Positions 1 through 9,634 of a stretch of DNA of 64,000 nt are shown here, piece after piece. Every line of letters begins with the position of its first letter. Positions within the stretch are counted from its first letter, which is position 1. The position numbers were made by a program, and so were the translations under genes. Below the pieces are notes generated by a model. That model was not told where the DNA came from. It saw nothing but the letters and a program-made list of their open reading frames with translations, and searched no databases. Origin of the DNA: an uncultured Mycoplasmatota bacterium (GTDB lineage Bacteria > Bacillota_I > Bacilli_A > RF39 > UBA660). Location: positions 4,292 to 68,291 of the forward strand of contig URIY01000001.1 in assembly GCA_900547995.1 (NCBI GenBank). Direction: 5' to 3'.

Positions 1-750
1 AAAATCACTATGTTGCGAGTAATGATAATTAACCATGTCAGTAAACTCTTTTTTACTTATTGCTTTATTTTGATATAAATCTTCAAAGCTACATTCTTTT
101 TCGTATTTCGCTTTATTAATAGCTATTGCTTTAATCGAGTCTAATAAAACAGTAGGCTTATTGATAGAACTTTTCTTTTCTTCTTCATAAAACTTGCTTA
201 ATTTACCTATTATACTATTTTCGAAATCTTGAACACCAACATTTCTATATAAATAATAAATGTTTTTTAAGTTAATTGTTTCTTGATTAGTTTCTTTTTG
301 TAAATGTTCTATAATTTTTTTCTTAACATCTAAATCAATTTCATCTAATAGTATAATTTCATTAGGTTTTGTTGCATATTGATTGTTAACCAAAGGCGCA
401 TTCGACACAAGCAATACCGAAATATTTTCTTTCTCTTCTTCTGTTTTTCCTGATATACTATAAATTCTTCCTATTATTGACTGAGATTTATCACTTTTTT
501 TATTTGTTAAAAAACTAACCTTATTTGATTTTCCAGTATCGGAAGTTTTTACTTGATAAAACTTTAGTTTATTATCAAAATGTAATTCAATATCGCATAC
601 ATAGTCAAAAACAACATAATAATTATCTATTTTGTTGTAATTATCAATTAATTGCTCTATTCCATATAAAACTTCAAAATCAAATCTATTTTTTGTACGT
701 GATCCTGCTAAGTCATATGGAAGATTACTATATATCTCCTTTAACTCCAT
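1..750 (-). CDS. DUF4297 / Cap4-like dsDNA nuclease domain protein (partial, runs off left edge)
   Basis: The frame is open for 250 codons from an ATG preceded by GGGGGAATAATA to the first base of the window, so the C-terminus is missing. The N-terminus (PYDLAGSRTKNRFDFEVLYG) followed by a VFDYVCDIELH segment and FYQVKTSD matches the start of the DUF4297 family. That family is the PD-(D/E)xK-type nuclease domain of Cap4 and related anti-phage effectors; the D...D-E...Q-V-K pattern is the expected active site. In known systems such nucleases degrade DNA when triggered by a partner such as a CD-NTase signal. No partner is visible here; it could lie left of the window or the gene may act alone. 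The setting in a mobile element fits a defence cargo. The domain call is fairly sure; the system type is unknown. Confidence 0.75.
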   Translation of the reverse strand, partial: MELKEIYSNLPYDLAGSRTKNRFDFEVLYGIEQLIDNYNKIDNYYVVFDYVCDIELHFDNKLKFYQVKTSDTGKSNKVSFLTNKKSDKSQSIIGRIYSISGKTEEEKENISVLLVSNAPLVNNQYATKPNEIILLDEIDLDVKKKIIEHLQKETNQETINLKNIYYLYRNVGVQDFENSIIGKLSKFYEEEKKSSINKPTVLLDSIKAIAINKAKYEKECSFEDLYQNKAISKKEFTDMVNYHYSQHSDF

Positions 751-882
751 TATTATTCCCCCATATAAAAGATAATTTAGATTATTATACCATAAATTGA
801 ATTTTTTTATTATATAATACTACTTATTATTTTATAATAATTGGAATTATGCTATAATATTATCAGAAATTGGAGGGTTATT

Positions 883-1683
883 ATGGCAAATATAAACTTT
901 GAAACTTATTTTAGTGAAAGCGAAAATAAATATTATGATTCGAAAATTATAATTAATATTCTAGAAAATATACTAGGAAAATCAATTAACGAAATAAAGA
1001 AAGATGTTAATGATAATCAAATTGTTGTTACAAGGGAAAAAATTGAAAAATATCTTGAACAAAAATTTATTGAAGAAGATCCTGAATTAAAAAAGAGAAT
1101 TGAAAGTCCAAGTCCTAAAAGAAGCAGAAATATTGCTGAATGGACAAAACAAGATATTGAAAATTATTCACAAGAGTTTGTAGATGATTTAAGTGTAGCA
1201 AGATATTGTTTCGAGCCTTATACATTAGAGTACTTTAATAGATATACAGCCATTGTAAGAAATAAAGTTAATATATTATTAAGTCTTATTGAAAAAATTG
1301 GCAATAAAGAAATTCAACCAATACAAGAGTTGTTAACTGAGTTAGATATTGTATTAGATGAAAATGGTAATGTTCTAAAAAGTGATATAGTTCGCTTAAT
1401 TACACCTACTATTTATAACATTAATTATTTAAATGAAAAACTTGCAAAAGCTAATGACTTATCAACATACCTAACTTTCAAAATGTCAAAACATTCATTA
1501 TATAGAGATGGTTTCTCTGAAGGAGAAGTTTATCCTAGTCAATCAATACAAATTAATAGTTTACAATATGATTATATTCAAGGTAATGTTAGATTATCTG
1601 AAAATCAAAGAAAAACACTTGAAGAAGAAAGAAGTAAAAGTCTTAAAAAAAGTGCTGAATTTATATGTAATTTATTTAATTAA
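883..1683 (+). CDS. Unrecognised 266-aa protein, divergent from the DUF4297 gene
   Basis: The frame is open from a TTG at 841, but the ATG at 883 has TGGAGGG eight bases upstream and is the likely start; the stretch ahead of it contains a TGCTATAAT extended -10. The protein is soluble, charged and mostly helical by composition, with a Lys/Arg-rich patch (SPSPKRSRN, about residues 82-90), no membrane segment and no motif I can name. It is transcribed away from the DUF4297 nuclease gene, with about 130 bp between them, and ends at a strong terminator. It may be an element-borne partner or regulator of the nuclease, but nothing in the sequence proves this. Confidence 0.7.
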   Translation: MANINFETYFSESENKYYDSKIIINILENILGKSINEIKKDVNDNQIVVTREKIEKYLEQKFIEEDPELKKRIESPSPKRSRNIAEWTKQDIENYSQEFVDDLSVARYCFEPYTLEYFNRYTAIVRNKVNILLSLIEKIGNKEIQPIQELLTELDIVLDENGNVLKSDIVRLITPTIYNINYLNEKLAKANDLSTYLTFKMSKHSLYRDGFSEGEVYPSQSIQINSLQYDYIQGNVRLSENQRKTLEEERSKSLKKSAEFICNLFN

Positions 1684-1690
1684 TTAAAGC

Positions 1691-1717
1691 AAAAGGAAGA
1701 GATAAACTCTTCCTTTT
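1691..1717 (+). terminator. Rho-independent terminator after the 266-aa gene
   Basis: A perfect 11-bp inverted repeat (AAAAGGAAGAG / CTCTTCCTTTT) with an ATAAA loop begins eight bases after the stop codon. The stem end provides the U-rich run on the plus strand; the A-run at its start could also serve converging minus-strand transcripts. Confidence 0.8.
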
Positions 1718-1789
1718 GAAAAACTTCTACCAAGTGTATAAATACACCTGCAACAATCTAAAGTACTTTAATTATACCATTTTAACTCT

Positions 1790-2605
1790 CTAAGTCAACA
1801 CTTTTTCACGATTTTCTTTAGATTTATAAATAGTATTATGTTTTTTAATAGTTCCATTTGTTTCTTTTATTTCTTCAAAAGCATAATACTTCTTTATTAT
1901 TTTTAATATAGCATCATTATCTATTTTAGTAATAGTTGCTATTTTATTATTTATATAATATGGTTCTCTAATTCTATTAGAACTAATATTAATTAAGTTT
2001 TCTAATCTAGCAGTTCCTAATTTTTCATCTAATAAATCATAGTGAAAATAATAATTATCATCTTTATGTTTTGAAGTAAGTGGTATAGCAGTCCACATTT
2101 TTTTATTTGATGCACTTCTCCATAATATTGCTGGTCTTAATTTTCTTAATTCGCTACCAATATTATACCCTAAATCTACCCAATATATAGCTCCAACTTT
2201 TAAATTAGTAGTATCATCACCATTTTTATTTATTAATTCTAACTTATCTTTACACCATTTATTATATGATATGCCATCTGGATCATTATTTGTATTATCT
2301 TTAACATAGTTTAAAAAACTAATTTTAGATCTTAATAAAATATCATCAAATTCTTTATTAGTTATTTTAATAGGTTTACCTTTAATGTAGACACATCTTT
2401 TAATATTAGAGCGATTATAATCAGTTATTTCATCTAATACCGCATATTTATTAATAGATTTTAAATGAATACTATTTTCTTTTTCTTCATTATAAACAGG
2501 TACTCCAACATAATGATTTTGTGATATATCATAAAGAATCAAAATCCATTGTTTATTATCATTTAAATTAAATTCATATACTTGCTTCCAATTTATAGTA
2601 AGCAT
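1790..2605 (-). CDS. MazF/PemK-family toxin-like protein with N-terminal extension
   Basis: The C-terminal half (KVGAIYWVDLG, then KLRPAILWR, then WTAIPLTSK, then RLENLINISSNRI) follows the MazF/PemK beta-barrel pattern: a G-x-I-Y/V-W-V-D start, the R-P strand, an I-P-L-T-S strand and the ARLENL-x-x-I strand. The first 130 residues are an extension not found in short MazF toxins. Frames upstream offer TTG and GTG starts, but the ATG at 2605 has GGTGAT at good spacing. No separate antitoxin ORF is adjacent; the neighbour upstream on the same strand is the relaxase, 27 bp away, so the two are probably co-transcribed. Such long MazF-like proteins are common on mobilizable elements. RNA cleavage is inferred from family only. 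Confidence 0.7.
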   Translation of the reverse strand: MLTINWKQVYEFNLNDNKQWILILYDISQNHYVGVPVYNEEKENSIHLKSINKYAVLDEITDYNRSNIKRCVYIKGKPIKITNKEFDDILLRSKISFLNYVKDNTNNDPDGISYNKWCKDKLELINKNGDDTTNLKVGAIYWVDLGYNIGSELRKLRPAILWRSASNKKMWTAIPLTSKHKDDNYYFHYDLLDEKLGTARLENLINISSNRIREPYYINNKIATITKIDNDAILKIIKKYYAFEEIKETNGTIKKHNTIYKSKENREKVLT

Positions 2606-2632
2606 ATTTATCACCAACTTTCTTTATTTTAA

Positions 2633-3952
2633 TTATCTTTCTAGTTCATCATCTTTTGATTTTTTTGTTTCATAAAATTCTTCAGCATACTCATCCATTT
2701 CATCATTAATATGTTTAGTTACTTTTTCAATTTCTTTTTTATTAAATAGATTAAATTTTTTAAATGATTTTTCTCTCTTTCTTATAACTTCAGGATCATA
2801 TTGTTGTTTAAAAAAATTAAGGTTAATATTATTATAATTAAATAATCTATCAATTAGATTTTGTATAAATTCTGGAAGTTTTTTGATTATTTTATTTAAA
2901 TGATAAATAAGATAATCTGTTCTTTCTTTTAAATCATTGTATCTATTTTCAGTTTGATAATTGATACTCTTTAAATGTTCATTTTCTTCTTTTAATTTTT
3001 TATTTTCGTCTAATAATTGATTTTTAGATTTAATAATAATTTTATTATTAAGTTTTTTCTTTTTATCAATTTCATCGTTTATATCATCTTTATCTTTATT
3101 AAGTTTAGTAATTTGTTTATTGATAGATTCTTTATTATCTTCTAAATCAGATACTTCATCTTGAAGATTAGATATTTCTTGTTTAAGTCCTTTAACTCTT
3201 TCATTAAAGAGTTTTCTTTCATATGAAGTAATATCTCTATTTTTACCTTTTTCTTTTTCTTTAAGTTTAGAATCTAATCCATAGACAATATTAAATTTAT
3301 TAATACATCTTTCTCTCATCTTATCTTGAATAACTACTAATGATTCTTTTGTGAAGATAGATGTTTTACCAACTTGTCTTGATAAACCTGTTTTACAATT
3401 TTCTTTAACTGGAACTCCAACTATATGCATATGAGGAGAATGTTCATCAAAGTGAATTGATGCATTAGCTATATAAAAGTCTGGAACTATTTCTTGTATA
3501 TCTTCAAGTTGTTGTTCAAATACCTGTGTCATTTGATATTTGTATTCTAAACTTTTCTCATCCCAATATTCCATGTTTCCAAGTTCGATAACTATCTCAC
3601 AAGCAAGATCATGTTTTGTATCATTAGCAATTTTATTAAAGTAGTTATTTATCTTTCTATCATCTCTAGTTTGTTTATTATTGTATTCAAGTCTTACTTC
3701 ATCAAATAAATCTAAATATAATTCTTTAACATCTTTAACAATATCATTTGAACCTTTGATTGTCTTAATTAATTCTTGATTATTATCGTATTGTCTTAAG
3801 TTATGATGATTAACTTTTCCTAATTGCTTAACATTTTGAATAGCATTATTATTTTTAGATGTTGTTCCTGATTGAGTATTCTTGGCTTCTTGTCTTGCTT
3901 TAATAGATTTGTTTTTATCATTACCTAAATGTAGTGAATAAGATAATTCCAT
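2633..3952 (-). CDS. mob: MobV-family relaxase (Mob/Pre)
   Basis: This is the DNA-nicking transfer relaxase of a mobilizable element. Near residue 49 it has an HHNLR motif corresponding to the N-terminal conserved box of Pre/Mob proteins, and around residue 170 it has HFDEHSPHMHIVG, the histidine-rich metal-binding motif (HxDExxPHxH) of MobV enzymes. A long coiled coil (about residues 235-345, rich in K/E/D/N heptads) follows, as usual for the family, and total length fits. The start has GGGGGTG eight bases upstream. It lies just downstream of a dyad-rich non-coding region that is the likely oriT. The relaxase would act with a conjugative helper plasmid or element, since no type IV secretion genes are present in the window. 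Confidence 0.93.
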   Translation of the reverse strand: MELSYSLHLGNDKNKSIKARQEAKNTQSGTTSKNNNAIQNVKQLGKVNHHNLRQYDNNQELIKTIKGSNDIVKDVKELYLDLFDEVRLEYNNKQTRDDRKINNYFNKIANDTKHDLACEIVIELGNMEYWDEKSLEYKYQMTQVFEQQLEDIQEIVPDFYIANASIHFDEHSPHMHIVGVPVKENCKTGLSRQVGKTSIFTKESLVVIQDKMRERCINKFNIVYGLDSKLKEKEKGKNRDITSYERKLFNERVKGLKQEISNLQDEVSDLEDNKESINKQITKLNKDKDDINDEIDKKKKLNNKIIIKSKNQLLDENKKLKEENEHLKSINYQTENRYNDLKERTDYLIYHLNKIIKKLPEFIQNLIDRLFNYNNINLNFFKQQYDPEVIRKREKSFKKFNLFNKKEIEKVTKHINDEMDEYAEEFYETKKSKDDELER

Positions 3953-3987
3953 TTAAATTACACCCCCTAAATTATGAATATTGAAAA

Positions 3988-4191
3988 TGGCACGAAAGTG
4001 GCTTTGTCATTATTCATAACTTCCTATATATCTTGTCAGAGACAAGATATGGAAGCTAAGGTTTACCACCTTAGAAACCGTTTATACTTTATTTCACAAT
4101 AACTAAACTATCGTAATAGTTAAAGTTCATAAAGTATTAATTTTTAAATTGCTATCGCCACTTTCATTTACTTCGTAAACAAAACGTGCCA
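3988..4191. other. Dyad-rich spacer between relaxase and recombinase; candidate oriT or recombination site
   Basis: This non-coding spacer is packed with inverted repeats. TGGCACG and GAAAGTGGC at 3988-4002 are repeated in inverse at 4157-4165 (GCCACTTTC) and 4185-4191 (CGTGCCA), enclosing the whole region. Inside are a 10-bp stem at 4028-4037/4041-4050 (ATATCTTGTC, loop AGA), CTAAGG/CCTTAG at 4056-4074, ATACTTTAT/ATAAAGTAT at 4084-4137, and AACTAT/ATAGTT at 4106-4121. MobV relaxases nick at hairpin-rich sites directly upstream of their own gene, which is where this sits. The ACTTTATGAA string on the minus strand also recalls pMV158-type oriT, but that is from memory. A serine-recombinase att function is an alternative. 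Confidence 0.5.
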
Positions 4192-4197
4192 CGCATT

Positions 4198-6170
<1,973 letters not shown>

Positions 6171-6215
6171 AGATGTACCTCTCTTTCTAGAGAATACCTC
6201 TTTCATTGGTTATTT

Positions 6216-6260
6216 ATAATATCACTTTTTTATGATTTGTCAATTCCCTGTTTAGGGAAT
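6216..6260 (-). promoter_or_regulatory. Recombinase promoter with dyad at the -35
   Basis: On the minus strand TTGACA (6243-6238) and TATTAT (6221-6216) are spaced by 16 bases, a good sigma-A promoter for the leader and recombinase. A 7-bp inverted repeat ATTCCCT / AGGGAAT with a 4-base loop (6243-6260) abuts and shares a base with the -35 box. It could be an operator, or a short hairpin at the end of the upstream gene. Confidence 0.65.
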
Positions 6261-6269
6261 AAGCAGTAT

Positions 6270-6542
6270 TTAGATTGTTTTTAAATAATCTTCTAATTCT
6301 GACAATTTAATCTTATTAGATAAGTTTTCAATAAAAATTTCATTAGAATAATTAAAAGCAAGAAATGTAGTATTATTAATTATTATTCTATGTGGCTCAA
6401 TATAAATTAAGTTAGTTTTATCGACTTTTCTAATATTACCATTAATAATAGTTGGTTTATTATTAGTAAAATCACATATGAACTCAATTTTCTTTTTTAG
6501 TGATTCTTCTAATGAAAGTTCTTCTTTAATAATATTTACCAT
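6270..6542 (-). CDS. Unrecognised 90-aa protein beside tRNA-His
   Basis: The frame allows an ATG three codons further upstream, but AAAGGA lies eight bases before the ATG at 6542, so MVNIIKEEL is the likely start. The product is small and soluble: a charged N-terminal helix (EELSLEESLKKKIEF), then beta-rich sequence with many Ile/Asn (PTIINGNIRKVDKTNLIYIEP, YIEPHRIIINNTTFLAFNY), suggestive of a small beta-barrel or nucleic-acid-binding fold, though I cannot name a family. It lies between tRNA-His and the recombinase promoter. No terminator separates it from the recombinase leader except the attenuator itself, so some read-through is possible. It may be the outermost gene of the element. Confidence 0.55.
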   Translation of the reverse strand: MVNIIKEELSLEESLKKKIEFICDFTNNKPTIINGNIRKVDKTNLIYIEPHRIIINNTTFLAFNYSNEIFIENLSNKIKLSELEDYLKTI

Positions 6543-6584
6543 TGTTTCCATCCTTTCTTTTTAAGTTAGGATAGTTTTTAACAA

Positions 6585-6613
6585 CAAAAAAACTAATCCA
6601 TTTCTGAATTAGT
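6585..6613 (-). terminator. Terminator of the tRNA-His transcript
   Basis: On the minus strand ACTAAT ... ATTAGT is followed by seven T residues. A smaller hairpin (CTCGAA/TTCGAG, 6626-6640) lies between it and the tRNA 3' end. Confidence 0.75.
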
Positions 6614-6652
6614 CATTTATCATAACTCGAAAAGTTCGAGCAGATTTCACAA

Positions 6653-6729
6653 TGGGGCGAGATAAGGGAATCGAACCCTTGCATAACGGAACCACAATCC
6701 GCCGTGTTAACCACTTCACCAATCTCGCC
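6653..6729 (-). tRNA. tRNA-His (anticodon GTG)
   Basis: The cloverleaf folds by eye: acceptor GCGAGAT/ATCTCGC, D-arm GTG/CAC, anticodon stem GCGGA/TCCGT with loop TTGTGGT giving anticodon GTG, and T-arm AAGGG-TTCGATT-CCCTT. The extra G at position -1 and its partner C73, the identity mark of tRNA-His, are encoded, as is the 3' CCA. Confidence 0.97.
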
Positions 6730-6745
6730 AAGTAAATACATACAT

Positions 6746-6774
6746 ATTTTAACAAATATTTTAACCTATGACAA
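6746..6774 (-). promoter_or_regulatory. Promoter of tRNA-His
   Basis: On the minus strand TTGTCA and TAAAAT are separated by exactly 17 bases, ending 16 bases before the mature tRNA 5' end. Confidence 0.65.
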
Positions 6775-6843
6775 GATTATTTATTAACTTTTTTACAAAA
6801 ACAATAAAAATAATCATAAAATAATATAAAAGGAGGAATATTA

Positions 6844-7122
6844 ATGAATCAATTACCAGATATTCATCCTTTATCTTTTACATTAAGTGCTACTATAATT
6901 GGTTATGCTTTAATTGATCACTTTAAATCTACTGAACAAAATGCGATTGGAAACTGGCTAATGCTAATTGGACAAATTTTATGTACTAATGGCTCTTATC
7001 AATTTCATAAAGAATATCAAGAACCTACACCCGAAAGTAATGCTAAAGACATTGATTTAATAAATAGAACAATTGATGCTATGAAAGAAGAAATTGAAAA
7101 ACTAAAAAAGTATAACAATTAA
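6844..7122 (+). CDS. Unrecognised 92-aa protein with a hydrophobic N-terminal half
   Basis: The ORF has a strong ribosome binding site (AAAGGAGG, six bases from the ATG). Residues about 10-25 (LSFTLSATIIGYALID) and 36-50 (IGNWLMLIGQILCTN) could form two weak membrane or hairpin helices; the last 35 residues are a charged helix (INRTIDAMKEEIEKLKKY) with heptad character. It is one of few plus-strand genes on this arm and stands alone between divergent tRNA-His and convergent abgT. No motif identifies its function. Similar two-part small proteins occur in Gram-positive phage and element genes (holin-like), but the evidence for that is thin. Confidence 0.65.
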   Translation: MNQLPDIHPLSFTLSATIIGYALIDHFKSTEQNAIGNWLMLIGQILCTNGSYQFHKEYQEPTPESNAKDIDLINRTIDAMKEEIEKLKKYNN

Positions 7123-7130
7123 GTCATACT

Positions 7131-8654
7131 TTATAAAGTTGGATAAGTACCTATTCCACTTGGTAAACCAATTAAATACCAACAAACAATTATTAAAATC
7201 CATAAAGCACCCATTAATAAGTAAACAGGCATAGCCGATTTAATTGTTCCAAATACTGTTACTTTATAATTTTCATCATTATTGTATTTTTCTAAAAAAG
7301 CAAGCATTATTAAGAAATATATAAACAATGGTGAAAAACATTTACCTACACCATCAGCAACTTTATATATAAATAAGGTAAAATCAGGTGTAATATTGGC
7401 TCTCATAAATAGTGGTACAACAAGCGGTGAAACAAGTGCCCATTTATCAAGTGTGGAAGGCATTACAAATGTCATTATAATAACAATAATAAAGAATGTT
7501 ATTATCAATATAATTCCTGAAAAAGGCAAACTTGCTAGTAAATTAGTTAAACTTGATACAATTACAGGTCCAATATTTGTCCACTCTAATACACTTATCA
7601 TTTGAGATGTAAAAAACATCAAAACAAATACAAAACCAACATTAGAAAAACTTTTTGATAGACCTATACTATATTCACTAGTATTTTTAATATTTCCTGA
7701 TACTTTTCCATAAACATATCCACATAACATCAATACTACTGATACAATATAAACAAATCCATTTTTAAATGGTGATGCATCACCAAATAACATATCAATA
7801 TATTCTGTACTATTTTTATCAAGTAATAATCCTGAATTAGGAAAACCTGGTACAATCATATATATTATAACTGCAAGTATAATAACAAATATTATATTAG
7901 AAAGATATAATCCTTTTTTTGAATAAACTAATTCTTCTCTTTCTTGTTTTTTATATTTTGGTAATCTTGGTACAATAAATTTATCTATTAAAGTTGTCCC
8001 AATAATAGTTAAAATAATTGTGCTTGCTACCATAATATATATATTAGAAAACATTCCATAAGTATAGTTCTTATCTACCTCTAAAGAAGCAGATATTTGA
8101 GTTAAATTACCCATTACATAATCTAAATCATTATATATTATTCCCGTACCATAACCAATTGTCATACCTATAAATAAAGTTAATATTCCTAGGTAAGCAT
8201 TTTTATCTATTATAGAGTATATTGCTCCAACAAGAGGAATTAATATTAAATAATTATAATCACCTATTATAGATGAAATTATTCCTATGAAAATAGTTAT
8301 AGCAATCATAGTTTTATTATTTAACCTTTTAAGTGGTTTAAACACTGCATCAAATAATCCACTTGATTCACCTATACTTACACCAATAAGAGCAACTATC
8401 AAAATAACAAGTGGTTCAAATGTTTGAAAATTACTAAGTACATTTCCAAATAAAAATTTTAAACCATCTAATGTAAAAATATTATTTACGATTGTAAGTG
8501 ATGATGCTAAAACACCATTTTCTATTGTCGTTATTTGACCTTGAAGTTGTAATTTAGACATTATTAAACTTGCTAACATTATAACAAAAGTCATAATTAA
8601 GATAGTAATAACAGGTCCAAATAATATTTTTTTCTTCTTTTTTCTTTGTGACAT
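7131..8654 (-). CDS. AbgT-family transporter
   Basis: This 507-residue integral membrane protein has about a dozen hydrophobic segments after a Lys-rich cytoplasmic start (SQRKKKKKILFG). The segments IGVSIGESSGLFDAVFK, GDYNYLILIPL and the late FVMPSTLDKWALVSPLVVPLF, followed by FIYKVADGVGKCFSPLFIYF, follow the AbgT (p-aminobenzoyl-glutamate transporter) pattern, including the two re-entrant hairpin regions. Family members import p-aminobenzoyl-glutamate or export sulfa drugs by proton coupling; which applies here cannot be told. AGGAGG precedes the start. It is the last gene of a parA-parB-mscS-DUF951-abgT run. Confidence 0.85.
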   Translation of the reverse strand: MSQRKKKKKILFGPVITILIMTFVIMLASLIMSKLQLQGQITTIENGVLASSLTIVNNIFTLDGLKFLFGNVLSNFQTFEPLVILIVALIGVSIGESSGLFDAVFKPLKRLNNKTMIAITIFIGIISSIIGDYNYLILIPLVGAIYSIIDKNAYLGILTLFIGMTIGYGTGIIYNDLDYVMGNLTQISASLEVDKNYTYGMFSNIYIMVASTIILTIIGTTLIDKFIVPRLPKYKKQEREELVYSKKGLYLSNIIFVIILAVIIYMIVPGFPNSGLLLDKNSTEYIDMLFGDASPFKNGFVYIVSVVLMLCGYVYGKVSGNIKNTSEYSIGLSKSFSNVGFVFVLMFFTSQMISVLEWTNIGPVIVSSLTNLLASLPFSGIILIITFFIIVIIMTFVMPSTLDKWALVSPLVVPLFMRANITPDFTLFIYKVADGVGKCFSPLFIYFLIMLAFLEKYNNDENYKVTVFGTIKSAMPVYLLMGALWILIIVCWYLIGLPSGIGTYPTL

Positions 8655-8663
8655 AAATACCTC

Positions 8664-8849
8664 CTACAAAGATACTACACTTTTTAATTTTTTATTGAAT
8701 TCTATTCTTGGAAGCATAATACTTCTTCCACATTTTAGACATTTAATTTTTATATCTGCTCCAATTCTTGTAATTTCCCATTTATTTTCACCACATGGAT
8801 GCTGTTTCTTCATAACAACAATTGATCCTAATTTATATTCCTTTTCCAT
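8664..8849 (-). CDS. DUF951 family small protein (YyzM-like)
   Basis: The 61-residue protein begins MEKEYKLGSIVVMKKQHPCG and contains WEITRIGADIKIKCLKCGRSIMLPR, the hallmark of DUF951: a short SH3-like, KOW-resembling stretch followed by a C-x2-C pair and the IMLPR segment. The frame is open further upstream, but the ATG at 8849 has GAGGTG inside the mscS 3' end, giving a 17-base overlap and likely translational coupling. In Bacillus relatives the homologue (yyzM) also sits just downstream of spo0J. Molecular function is not known; a nucleic-acid or ribosome role is a guess. Confidence 0.88.
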   Translation of the reverse strand: MEKEYKLGSIVVMKKQHPCGENKWEITRIGADIKIKCLKCGRSIMLPRIEFNKKLKSVVSL

Positions 8850-9633
8850 TATGCACCTCAATTTGTGGATATGGTATCTTAATATTTTCTTTATCAAATA
8901 AATTCTTAATTTCTTTCATTATTAATCTTTGTACTTCATATTGTTTATAAGACTCTGTTTCAGCCGTAATTCTAATAATTACAGCACTATCTGCAAGTTC
9001 ATTTATACCAAGTACTTTAATATCACTTTTTAAAAATGGTATTCTTTTATTTTTCTTGATATCAATAAACAAATTATTTAATAATTTTTCTACTTTTTCA
9101 TAGTCTTCCTCATATGCAACAGATACGTCAACAAGGGCAAATGATGACATTTGACTATAATTTATTACTTCTGAAATATTTCTATTTGATAAAATTTTAA
9201 CCTCACCCGTATAACTTCTTATACGTGTTGTTTTAAGTCCAAGACCAATAACCTCTCCTTTAAAATCTCCAACACTTATTATATCACCTATACAATATTG
9301 ATTTTCAAATATAATAGTCATTCCTGATATAAAATCTTTAAGCAAATCTTGAAGAGCAAGACCAACTACAAGTCCAAGTACACCAAGTGAAGCAATTAAT
9401 GATTTAGTATCCACACCAAAAATATCTAAAATCATTAAAAGGGCAACTATTAAAATAAAATATTTAACAACATTATATACTAACGAATAAATAGTTTTTT
9501 GTTTATTAGAAATATTTTTTTTAATTTTAAAAAATCTTTTTAATAGTTTTTTACAAATTAAATTAAGTAAAAAAGATATAATAATAATCAATATAGGAGC
9601 AACAATCTCCTTAACTAGTATTTTATCAAGCAT
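8833..9633 (-). CDS. MscS-family small-conductance mechanosensitive channel
   Basis: The protein has three membrane segments; the pore-lining TM3 is recognisable as SLGVLGLVVGLALQDLLKDFISG, the Gly/Ala-packed helix of MscS. The beta domain follows (IIFENQYCIGDIISVGDFKGEV, GLGLKTTRIRSYTGEVKILSNR), then a shorter C-terminal alpha/beta cage. At 266 residues it is close to E. coli MscS and B. subtilis YkuT. It would release solutes on hypo-osmotic shock. The ATG at 9633 is preferred over a GTG three codons upstream because AGGTGA lies five bases before it; it starts one base after the parB stop. Its place behind parAB is seen in other Bacillota. Confidence 0.92.
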   Translation of the reverse strand: MLDKILVKEIVAPILIIIISFLLNLICKKLLKRFFKIKKNISNKQKTIYSLVYNVVKYFILIVALLMILDIFGVDTKSLIASLGVLGLVVGLALQDLLKDFISGMTIIFENQYCIGDIISVGDFKGEVIGLGLKTTRIRSYTGEVKILSNRNISEVINYSQMSSFALVDVSVAYEEDYEKVEKLLNNLFIDIKKNKRIPFLKSDIKVLGINELADSAVIIRITAETESYKQYEVQRLIMKEIKNLFDKENIKIPYPQIEVHNGKGI

Positions 9634-9634
9634 A

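Noticed and set aside
525..800. Plus-strand open frame over the DUF4297 gene
   Set aside because: It lies antisense to a 250-codon open minus-strand frame with clear family motifs and has no ribosome binding site.
6653..6729. tRNA-His as the integration target of the element
   Set aside because: Large serine recombinases do not usually target tRNA genes, the tRNA is intact, and no duplicated tRNA 3' end can be seen within the window.
7282..7605. Plus-strand open frame of 107 codons within abgT
   Set aside because: It is antisense to a well-conserved transporter segment and lacks a ribosome binding site.
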